From assembly GCA_003552365.1 (NCBI GenBank), contig PUKR01000284.1, positions 1 to 5,184 of the forward strand: DNA of 5,184 nt, read 5' to 3'. This DNA is from Syntrophomonadaceae bacterium. Lineage in GTDB: Bacteria; Bacillota; Dethiobacteria; DTU022. Made by a program: the position numbers and the translations under genes. Below, one piece after another: positions 1 through 4,472 of this stretch (the first letter of the stretch is position 1; the number at the start of each line of letters is the position of its first letter). The notes under the pieces are model-generated. The model was given only the letters and a program-made list of their open reading frames with translations, was not told the DNA's origin and ran no database searches.

Positions 1-75
1 AGCAAAGGCCGGTGCGGCAAGAGTGAGAAGAAAAATAACCATTAATGAGATCGCAAGCAGACGTCTAGTAAGCAC
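1..75 (-). CDS. Start of an exported protein (signal peptide only, runs off the left edge)
   Basis: Read leftwards from GTG at 75, the 25 visible codons give MLTRRLLAISLMV followed by IFLLTLAAPAFA. This is a classic Sec signal peptide: two arginines in the n-region, a hydrophobic core, and an A-x-A cleavage site (AFA) just at the window edge. The ribosome site GGGAGG (87-92) is 11 nt from GTG75. A second in-frame GTG at 84 would add three residues but sits only 2 nt from the GGAGG, so GTG75 is preferred. A perfect sigma-A promoter lies about 100 nt upstream (171-199). The mature protein is outside the window, so its function cannot be named; it is probably secreted or cell-surface attached. 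The signal peptide shows no lipobox cysteine. Confidence 0.75.
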   Translation of the reverse strand, partial: MLTRRLLAISLMVIFLLTLAAPAFA

Positions 76-170
76 TTTTAACACTTCCTCCCTGATGAAA
101 AGTAAAAGCAATCGAATCTTTCTATCTCTCTAATCTTAATCTCTATTTATAAATTACCTATTTAAACCGT

Positions 171-199
171 ATTATATTTCAAGATTTTTATTTTGTCAA
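171..199 (-). promoter_or_regulatory. Consensus sigma-A promoter for the leftward exported-protein gene
   Basis: On the minus strand the -35 box TTGACA (199-194) and the -10 box TATAAT (176-171) are both perfect matches, separated by exactly 17 nt. The spacer and flanks are AT-rich. Transcription would begin near 164, giving an untranslated leader of about 90 nt before GTG75. No clear operator or hairpin is visible in that leader, which is rich in GATT/GAGA-like purine runs. Confidence 0.85.
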
Positions 200-261
200 A
201 ATTTTAATACCAGGCCATTCTACATATTTATTGTTACTGCTGGGGTTTTGCAATTCCTGTC

Positions 262-287
262 TGGAAGTTCGGCCGGCAGAGCTTCCA
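262..287. other. Hairpin downstream of the thioesterase gene (possible weak terminator)
   Basis: TGGAAGTTC (262-270) and GAGCTTCCA (279-287) pair over 9 positions with one G-T wobble, around an 8-nt GC-rich loop. It lies about 40 nt past the thioesterase stop codon. Neither strand has a proper T tract directly after the stem (minus strand continues GACAGGAATTGC), so a role as an intrinsic terminator is uncertain. It may end or stabilise the thioesterase mRNA before the next leftward promoter at 171-199. Confidence 0.3.
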
Positions 288-325
288 TTTCAGCTTAACT
301 AATCAACGGCCCGGTTCTGTTAGTG

Positions 326-814
326 CTATGTATTGTTTTGAGCGTCGTTTTCCCTGCTCCGCTCAGAAAGCCTAATTTTTTTCCTTTCAGCTGCTTCACT
401 GTTACGTCTTTTTTCTTCATCTGTAAGTAAGGAAAGCTCAGGAATAGGTTTCGGTTTACCGTTTTCATCAAGTGCGACAAAAGTTAGATATGCAGAAGCT
501 GTATGCCTGACTTCACCGGTCATGACGTTTTCAGCTTCTACCCGGGCTCCAATTTCCATGGAAGTATTTCCCGCATGGTTTATCGAAGCATAGATTTTGA
601 GTAACTCTCCGATATACACGGGATAGAAAAAATCTAACCTGTCTATCGATGCGGTAACCACATTGCTCGAAGAATGCCTGGCGGCCACCATCCCGGCAGT
701 GCTATCAACCAGCTTCATGATTGCACCGCCGTGGACGTTACCCGCCAGGTTTGCGTCTTCCTGGGTCATTTGTTGAATAATTGTTACCTGGCTTTCCTGG
801 ACAGTTTTTTTCAT
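326..814 (-). CDS. Acyl-CoA thioesterase, hot-dog fold (YkhA/YciA type)
   Basis: A 162-residue cytosolic enzyme predicted to hydrolyse acyl-CoA thioesters to free acid and CoA. The N-terminal half carries the family signature: N22-L-A-G-N-V-H-G-G-A (22-31), then K-L-V-D37-S-T-A-G. The N22/D37 pair has the same 15-residue spacing as the Asn/Asp catalytic pair of YciA-type hexameric thioesterases. The R58-L-D-F-F-Y-P block and the E87/G88-A-R-V-E-A strand fit the hot-dog sheet and the CoA-binding region. Length is close to the family norm of about 150-170. The last 35 residues are highly charged (EEKRRNSEAAERKK) and probably extend as a helix; this tail is variable in the family. ATG at 814 is preceded by AAGGAGG (819-825), 4 nt away. 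It appears to be monocistronic with its own promoter at 869-898. Exact acyl-chain preference cannot be read from sequence. Confidence 0.93.
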   Translation of the reverse strand: MKKTVQESQVTIIQQMTQEDANLAGNVHGGAIMKLVDSTAGMVAARHSSSNVVTASIDRLDFFYPVYIGELLKIYASINHAGNTSMEIGARVEAENVMTGEVRHTASAYLTFVALDENGKPKPIPELSLLTDEEKRRNSEAAERKKIRLSERSRENDAQNNT

Positions 815-868
815 GCTTCCTCCTTTTGTGTTTTAAATTCTCAGGTAAAAACCCACCATTTGCATTCG

Positions 869-898
869 ATTATAGCTTTACTTTTGCTATACGGTCAA
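869..898 (-). promoter_or_regulatory. Sigma-A promoter for the thioesterase gene
   Basis: On the minus strand, TTGACC (898-893, five of six consensus bases) is followed after 18 nt by a perfect TATAAT (874-869). Predicted start of transcription is near 862, leaving a leader of roughly 48 nt that ends in the AAGGAGG ribosome site. The position and direction fit the thioesterase gene and no other. Confidence 0.7.
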
Positions 899-1067
899 AT
901 ATACCTTCGAGAGATTTGTTATTCATGGCTAAAGCTCTGCGCCCTGTATCCCTAAAGCGCAACCGGTTACATCACCTGCTTTGCCGGCTATTGCTAACAC
1001 TTTTCGTAATCTCCCCGGCCTTAAACGCAGCACGCCCCCAACGATACAGTAAGAATAATTTATACTC

Positions 1068-1154
1068 CTGCATTAACTCTCGTAAATTCCCAGACTAAAT
1101 GCTACAGCCTTGTCCACTGTGGAACTTACTTTGGGAATTTACTCTGCATTAACT
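1068..1154. repeat. 11-nt direct repeat CTGCATTAACT (1068-1078 and 1144-1154)
   Basis: CTGCATTAACT occurs twice in the same orientation, 76 nt apart. The match extends leftwards with a one-base gap (TACTC-CTGCATTAACT against TACT-CTGCATTAACT). The two copies flank the 11-bp inverted repeat at 1082-1142. A further 9-nt direct repeat, GTAAGAATA, lies at 1049-1057 and 1161-1169, outside both. Origin is unknown; possibilities are tandem regulator sites or the scar of an old duplication. Confidence 0.6.
1082..1142. repeat. 11-bp perfect inverted repeat, with an inner dyad
   Basis: GTAAATTCCCA (1082-1092) is exactly inverted as TGGGAATTTAC (1132-1142), leaving 39 nt between the arms. Inside lies an odd-centred palindrome, TCCAC-T-GTGGA (1113-1123). 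In RNA the outer arms could form an 11-bp stem, but no T tract follows on either strand, so it is not an obvious terminator. It lies upstream of the feoA promoter (-35 box at 1180) and could be a regulator site or the remnant of a small element. Confidence 0.6.
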
Positions 1155-1179
1155 TACCCTGTAAGAATACAAATTATGC

Positions 1180-1208
1180 TTGACAAGGCAAGCGGTTGCC
1201 GCTAAAAT
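1180..1208 (+). promoter_or_regulatory. Strong sigma-A promoter of the feoAB operon
   Basis: The -35 box TTGACA (1180-1185) is perfect and the -10 box TAAAAT (1203-1208) matches five of six bases, with the ideal 17-nt spacer. The predicted start of transcription is near 1215, inside the dyad at 1209-1226, giving a leader of about 140 nt before feoA. The spacer contains its own inverted repeat, GGCAA-GCGG-TTGCC (1187-1200). A near-consensus promoter with an adjoining dyad suggests control by repression rather than by activation. Confidence 0.85.
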
Positions 1209-1226
1209 AGTTAGTGTAAACTAACT
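1209..1226. promoter_or_regulatory. Operator-like dyad at the feoAB transcription start
   Basis: AGTTAGT (1209-1215) and ACTAACT (1220-1226) are perfect 7-bp inverted arms around GTAA. The dyad begins at the base after the -10 box and covers the predicted start site, where a bound repressor would block RNA polymerase. The TTAG/CTAA half-sites recall operators of the DtxR/IdeR metal-dependent repressors more than the GATAAT-type Fur box; that family assignment is inference. A degenerate copy with the same geometry lies at 1303-1318. Confidence 0.6.
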
Positions 1227-1249
1227 GGTTGAGAATTAGCGAATTCCAA

Positions 1250-1292
1250 GGTTATGATCCCGGCAAGATAGGGCACAGTGACCGTTTTTTTT
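1250..1292 (+). terminator. Terminator-like hairpin plus T8 in the feoA leader (possible attenuator)
   Basis: GGTTA (1250-1254) can pair with TGACC (1279-1283, one G-U wobble). Further pairs are TG (1255-1256) with CA (1276-1277) and CCC (1259-1261) with GGG (1271-1273), with a bulged G1278 and a small internal loop. One base after the stem comes a run of eight T (1285-1292). This is the layout of an intrinsic terminator, placed about 70 nt after the predicted start and 63 nt before the feoA ATG. If functional it would stop leader transcripts and allow attenuation. The stem is interrupted, so strength is doubtful, and I recognise no known riboswitch class. Confidence 0.4.
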
Positions 1293-1302
1293 AGCGATAT
1301 AT

Positions 1303-1318
1303 GTTAGTTAATGCTAGC
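1303..1318. promoter_or_regulatory. Second, degenerate copy of the feoAB dyad in the leader
   Basis: GTTAG-TTAATG-CTAGC has the same 5-6-5 geometry as GTTAG-TGTAAA-CTAAC at 1210-1225, with one changed base in the right arm. It lies in the leader, 38 nt before the feoA start codon. It may be an auxiliary repressor site. In RNA its GTTAGT (1303-1308) could also pair with ACTAAC (1220-1225), an alternative fold that would enclose the hairpin at 1250-1283. Confidence 0.35.
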
Positions 1319-1355
1319 AATTAGACCATTCAACTTTTGAAGGAGAGTGTAAACT

Positions 1356-1604
1356 ATGAACAACCTTTCCAGCTGTGAAAGCCTTCAAAATATAATCTCC
1401 TTAACAGAACTGCCGCGCGGGTCACGGGGCGTAATTACCGATGTGCCTGAAAATCCGCTGCTTTATCCCCTAGGACTGAGACCGGGTAAAGAATTGCTAT
1501 GTCAGGGTTTTCAGCTTTTTGGCGGTCCCCTTTTGGTCAAGGTCGGCGAAAGGCAGATTGCTTTAAGCCGGCCCATTGCAGAAAAAATAACGGTTGCCCT
1601 CTAA
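1356..1604 (+). CDS. feoA: FeoA, ferrous iron transport accessory protein
   Basis: An 82-residue cytosolic protein of the FeoA family, an SH3-like fold that partners FeoB in ferrous iron uptake. The signature runs through most of its length: L-T-E-L-P-R-G-S-R-G-V-I (16-27), then L-G-L-R-P-G-K-E (39-46), then G-G-P-L-L-V-K-V (56-63) and the closing I-A-L...A-E-K-I (68-78). Size matches the usual 75-85 residues. ATG at 1356 follows AAGGAG (1340-1345) with a 10-nt gap. It is the first gene of the operon, behind the promoter at 1180-1208, and feoB starts 27 nt after its stop codon. Two cysteines (C7, C49) are present but not in any metal motif I recognise. How FeoA acts on FeoB is not settled in the literature. 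Confidence 0.93.
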   Translation: MNNLSSCESLQNIISLTELPRGSRGVITDVPENPLLYPLGLRPGKELLCQGFQLFGGPLLVKVGERQIALSRPIAEKITVAL

Positions 1605-1620
1605 CTCTACTTAGTTTTAC

Positions 1621-1626
1621 AGGTGA
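1621..1626 (+). promoter_or_regulatory. Ribosome binding site that decides the feoB start
   Basis: AGGTGA (1621-1626) stands 5 nt before ATG 1632. A longer reading would start at GTG 1623, but that codon lies inside this ribosome site and has no purine-rich site of its own upstream (the preceding bases are CTACTTAGTTTTAC). ATG 1632 is therefore preferred. Confidence 0.6.
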
Positions 1627-1631
1627 ACAAC

Positions 1632-3479
1632 ATGAAGCATACCGTCCTCTTGATGGGCACACCCAACGTAGGTAAAAGTGTAATTTTTAACTATTTAACC
1701 GGGCTCAATGTCCGGGTTGCCAACTATACCGGTACTACTGTTGATTATGCCCGGGGCATGATCAATCTAAACGGCCGTATCGTTGATTTAATTGACGTTC
1801 CCGGCACTTATTCTCTTTGTGCCACCTGTGAAGCGGAAGAAGTGGCCGTGGAAATGGTCTGCGGCAGACGCAAACCGGATTGCGATTACACCTCTTCCTC
1901 CTGCTGCGCACCCCCTGCCAGGTCAGCAAGGCACTCAGCTCCGTTAGAAAAAGAAACAAAATCGACCGAACCTGTAAAACCTGTCCCTTCTGAGGAAAAT
2001 AAACCTTCACTGATCGTATATGTGCTTGATGCCGGAAACTTCGAGGGTGGGCTTTATTTGCTCCTGCAGCTTTTAGAACTCGATGTTCCCCTGATTGTCG
2101 CTTTAAACAGGGGAGATTTAGCCCGGAAAAAAGGTTATTTAATTGATGTCGGCACCCTTTCTTCCACCCTTAATGTCCCTATAATCCCTACAATTGCTAT
2201 CACCGGAGAAGGCTTAAAAGAACTGGAAAATGAAATTTTCAATACGCTTGATCACGGCCCGGCCGGGAAAGAAAAAATTAACCCTAACCTGACAGCCACC
2301 TGGGACAATGTTGAAAATCTGTCCGGCCAGGTCCTGCGCAGGGTTGACCCTACCGGCAATCCGGGCAAAGAAGCCTGGGACCGGCGCTTGACCAGTCCCT
2401 GGCCGGGGCTTCCCCTTGCCCTGTTAATCTTAGCGGTTGTTTTCGGCGGAGTAGTCGGGATCGGGATGGGCTTTCGCCAGTTTATCCTGCTTCCTCTGTT
2501 CAGGGAGCTAATCATTCCGCCACTGGTCAGTTTTGTATCCCAGGTTGTTCCGGCGGGCCTGATTCAAAACATTTTCATCGGTGAATACGGCTTTTTGGTT
2601 AAGGGCCTGGAATGGCCGTTTACCCTGGTTTTGCCCTATGTACTTTCTTTTTATACCATGCTGAGCCTTTTGGAAGACAGCGGATACCTGCCTCGCCTGG
2701 CGATATTATTAGACGGGCTTTTTAACCGGATCGGCCTGCCCGGTTCCGGGGTAATACCTTTGATGCTCGGTTACGGCTGCGGTATCCCGGCAATTATGGC
2801 TACCCGGGCTCTCGGCTCACACAAGCAAAGGCTGATTGTCACCGTTCTGGTTTGTTTGGCCATTCCCTGTATTTCACAAACAGGAGCCTTTATATCACTC
2901 CTCGCAGCCCGCTCGGTGCCGGTGATGCTTTCCGTATTCCTCTTTGGCCTGCTGGTTATGATTGCCGCCGGTATTATTTTAAACCGCTACTTAAAAGGAG
3001 AACAGCCTGATTTATTGACTGAAATCCCCGATCTCTTGATGCCCCGCTTCGGGGTAGCCCTGAAAAAGCTGTGGCTTAGGATTAAACTATACATTACCGA
3101 CGGGGCCCTGCCGATGATCGGCGCTGTTGCTCTGGCTGCCGTGCTGTATGAATCGGGTTTAATGGCCGCCTGGGGAAGGGCAATCAGCCCGCTGGTAACC
3201 GGCTGGCTGCAATTGCCTGAAGAAGCGGCAGCTCCACTGGCCCTGGGCATATTGCGCAGAGAATTAACCGTTTTGCCCCTGCTTGACATGGACCTTAACA
3301 CGGTCCAGCTTTTTACCGGGGCGGTAGTCGGACTGTTCTACGTACCCTGCATCGCCATAGTTGCCACTGTTGCCAGGGAATTTAAACTATCCGCCGCTAT
3401 TTTCATCCTCCTTTTAACCACTTTCCTTGCATTTTTAGTTGGAGGTATTGTAAGCAGGATAGGGTTTTTGATATTCTAA
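1632..3479 (+). CDS. feoB: FeoB, GTP-dependent ferrous iron (or related metal) permease, divergent form
   Basis: A 615-residue inner-membrane transporter with an N-terminal G domain. Residues are counted from ATG 1632; a GTG at 1623 would add three. Visible motifs are G1 G9-T-P-N-V-G-K-S16, a G2 threonine in N31-Y-T-G-T-T, G3 D55-V-P-G58, G4 N159-R-G-D162, and a G5 loop near A189-I-T-G-E-G. From about 259 on come some eight to ten membrane helices, including the conserved G380-Y-G-C383-G-I-P-A-I-M-A-T-R gate and Y570-V-P-C573-I-A. Three features are odd. A Cys/Pro/Lys/Glu-rich insertion (about 84-126) lies after switch II; with nearby residues it gives C63, C66, C77, C84, C91 and C92. The helical region after the G domain (about 203-255) is short. 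IPCISQTG (411-418) stands where E. coli-like FeoB has a second CSARLPVY-type gate. The protein is shorter than the roughly 770 residues of E. coli FeoB. No feoC follows. Manganese transport cannot be excluded. Confidence 0.93.
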   Translation: MKHTVLLMGTPNVGKSVIFNYLTGLNVRVANYTGTTVDYARGMINLNGRIVDLIDVPGTYSLCATCEAEEVAVEMVCGRRKPDCDYTSSSCCAPPARSARHSAPLEKETKSTEPVKPVPSEENKPSLIVYVLDAGNFEGGLYLLLQLLELDVPLIVALNRGDLARKKGYLIDVGTLSSTLNVPIIPTIAITGEGLKELENEIFNTLDHGPAGKEKINPNLTATWDNVENLSGQVLRRVDPTGNPGKEAWDRRLTSPWPGLPLALLILAVVFGGVVGIGMGFRQFILLPLFRELIIPPLVSFVSQVVPAGLIQNIFIGEYGFLVKGLEWPFTLVLPYVLSFYTMLSLLEDSGYLPRLAILLDGLFNRIGLPGSGVIPLMLGYGCGIPAIMATRALGSHKQRLIVTVLVCLAIPCISQTGAFISLLAARSVPVMLSVFLFGLLVMIAAGIILNRYLKGEQPDLLTEIPDLLMPRFGVALKKLWLRIKLYITDGALPMIGAVALAAVLYESGLMAAWGRAISPLVTGWLQLPEEAAAPLALGILRRELTVLPLLDMDLNTVQLFTGAVVGLFYVPCIAIVATVAREFKLSAAIFILLLTTFLAFLVGGIVSRIGFLIF

Positions 3480-3542
3480 ACCATGTTAAAAGAAAGTACA
3501 AACCTGAAGTTGCCAATTAATGCAACCTATGTAATAAATATA

Positions 3543-3559
3543 AAAGCATCCATTGCTTT
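3543..3559 (+). other. Small inverted repeat between feoB and the acetyltransferase gene
   Basis: AAAGCA (3543-3548) and TGCTTT (3554-3559) form a 6-bp dyad with a 5-nt loop, directly before the GGGGGA ribosome site of the next gene. No T tract follows, so it is not a clear feoB terminator. A second short dyad, GTTGC (3509-3513) with GCAAC (3522-3526), lies in the same gap. A possible -10 box TATAAA (3539-3544) has no good -35 partner. Whether the acetyltransferase gene is read from the feoAB transcript or from its own promoter therefore stays open. Confidence 0.25.
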
Positions 3560-3571
3560 CTGGGGGATTAA

Positions 3572-4456
3572 ATGAGCTTTAGAATTACCAGGGCCACGGA
3601 AAACGATAAGGAAGCAATTATAAACTTAAGCCATCAGTTCGAAAATGACTTTCTGGATAAAGTCCTGGACCGTTGGCTTTACTTAGAAAAAGGTGGCATC
3701 TACCTGGCCTGGTTAGAAGGCACCCTGGTCGGCTGCTGCACCCTTTCCTTTCCTTCACCTAACGAAGCCTGGCTGCAGGGAATGCGGGTTCACCCCGATT
3801 TTCAAGGCAGAGGCATTGCTTATGACATAAACCGGTTTTTAATTGATGTGGCAAAAACTGAAGGCGCTGTTGTAGTGCGCCTTATAACCTCACTGCAAAA
3901 TCACCAGGCAGTGCGGGTGACAGAAAAACTGGGCTTTCGGTTAATCGGCGACCAAAGAGAAATAATCTACCGGGTTTACCCCGGCAATTTAAAAGCTAAC
4001 CCTGCCCCGGACTTTGGTCCGAAGCCAAGACTATGTGACAAAATAGAACTACCGCAAGCCGGTAAATATTTAACCTCCGGGCCGGCAGCTGCTCGTTCCG
4101 GGGGTACGCTTTTCGGCCCCATTTACGGGTTCCGCTCATTAACCCGGGAATACCTAAAAGAAGCAGTTGATAGAAGCGAAGTATACTTTTTCACCGGTGA
4201 AACATCCGTTACCGGTCTTTTAGTTACAATCAAGCAAAAGAGTGAAGAGCACCTTTTCTGCAGCTACATAAACGCGCCCCACGCCAACCTGCCTTCACTA
4301 TTATCACTGCTGCCGGACTGGCAAAAAGAAGGCTTTAACTATTTCACCTTCAATATGCTTGAAGATCAGCATTCCGCCCTTAAGGAGGGCTTAACACAAT
4401 ACTTCGGCCGGTACGAGTTTGAAAAGTGGCAGCTGATGGAAAAACATTTAACTTAA
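3572..4456 (+). CDS. GNAT-family N-acetyltransferase with an extra C-terminal domain
   Basis: A 294-residue cytosolic protein. Residues 1-135 form a GNAT acetyltransferase domain: an N-terminal R-I-T-R-A-T-E-N-D strand, V-G-C-C (53-56), and the acetyl-CoA loop M71-R-V-H-P-D-F-Q78-G-R-G81-I-A83 (Q-x-x-G-x-A form). Motif B includes N110 and E118-K-L-G-F122. Such enzymes move an acetyl group from acetyl-CoA to an amine; the substrate is unknown. Residues about 140-294 have no acetyl-CoA motif I can see. They show alternating strands and helices (EVYFFTGETSVTGLLVTI, FNYFTFNM), possibly a degenerate second GNAT-like half. The overall plan loosely recalls NAT16/histidine-acetyltransferase-like proteins, but this is memory of the general pattern only. 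ATG 3572 follows GGGGGA (3562-3567) by 4 nt. It lies 92 nt after feoB on the same strand, so cotranscription is possible but not shown. Confidence 0.88.
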   Translation: MSFRITRATENDKEAIINLSHQFENDFLDKVLDRWLYLEKGGIYLAWLEGTLVGCCTLSFPSPNEAWLQGMRVHPDFQGRGIAYDINRFLIDVAKTEGAVVVRLITSLQNHQAVRVTEKLGFRLIGDQREIIYRVYPGNLKANPAPDFGPKPRLCDKIELPQAGKYLTSGPAAARSGGTLFGPIYGFRSLTREYLKEAVDRSEVYFFTGETSVTGLLVTIKQKSEEHLFCSYINAPHANLPSLLSLLPDWQKEGFNYFTFNMLEDQHSALKEGLTQYFGRYEFEKWQLMEKHLT

Positions 4457-4457
4457 T

Positions 4458-4472
4458 CCGGCTTACCGCTGG
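4458..4472. terminator. Short hairpin at the convergent gene ends (weak bidirectional terminator candidate)
   Basis: CCGGC (4458-4462) pairs with GCTGG (4468-4472), with one G-T wobble, around TTACC. It lies on the 6-nt gap and overlaps the last codons of the leftward gene. No good T tract follows on either strand (rightward TCTAAAAT; leftward ATTAAGTTAAATG before a T5), so the call is weak. It is the only hairpin I see that could separate the two converging transcripts. Confidence 0.2.

Larger units (their letters stand above)
830..1179. other. Intergenic region between divergent transcription units, with short repeats
   Basis: No gene here is convincing. The left part (869-898) holds the leftward thioesterase promoter and the right end abuts the rightward feoA promoter. 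Between them, about 1049-1169 is dense in short repeats, listed separately. An open frame from ATG 925 to TAA 1098 would give a 57-residue peptide with a basic N-terminus and a hydrophobic stretch (CRLLLTLFVISPALNA) that looks like a signal sequence. It has only a weak GAGAG ribosome site (909-913, 11 nt away) and a poor promoter, so I do not call it as a gene. I see no tRNA, CRISPR or insertion-sequence ends. Confidence 0.5.

Noticed and set aside
299..323. Imperfect dyad CTAA...TTAG just after the thioesterase stop, as a terminator
   Set aside because: The stem is broken by an internal loop and no T tract follows on the minus strand.
295..480. Minus-strand frame overlapping the end of the thioesterase gene
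   Set aside because: It lies in another frame of a well-supported gene and has no recognisable sequence. The rightward frame 674-955 is likewise an antisense shadow.
1180..1226. Fur box at the feoAB promoter
   Set aside because: No GATAATGATAATC-like sequence is present; the dyad has TTAG/CTAA half-sites instead.
1215..1355. Known riboswitch (NiCo/czcD or cyclic-di-GMP) in the feoA leader
   Set aside because: The conserved core motifs of these classes are not visible; only a hairpin and a T tract are seen.
1623..1631. GTG at 1623 as the feoB start
   Set aside because: It lies inside the AGGTGA ribosome site that serves ATG 1632 and has no ribosome site of its own; only three residues differ.
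1762..2010. Open frame on the minus strand within feoB
   Set aside because: It is a shadow of the feoB coding frame; no ribosome site or family motif. The same holds for 2252-2515 and 2987-3301.
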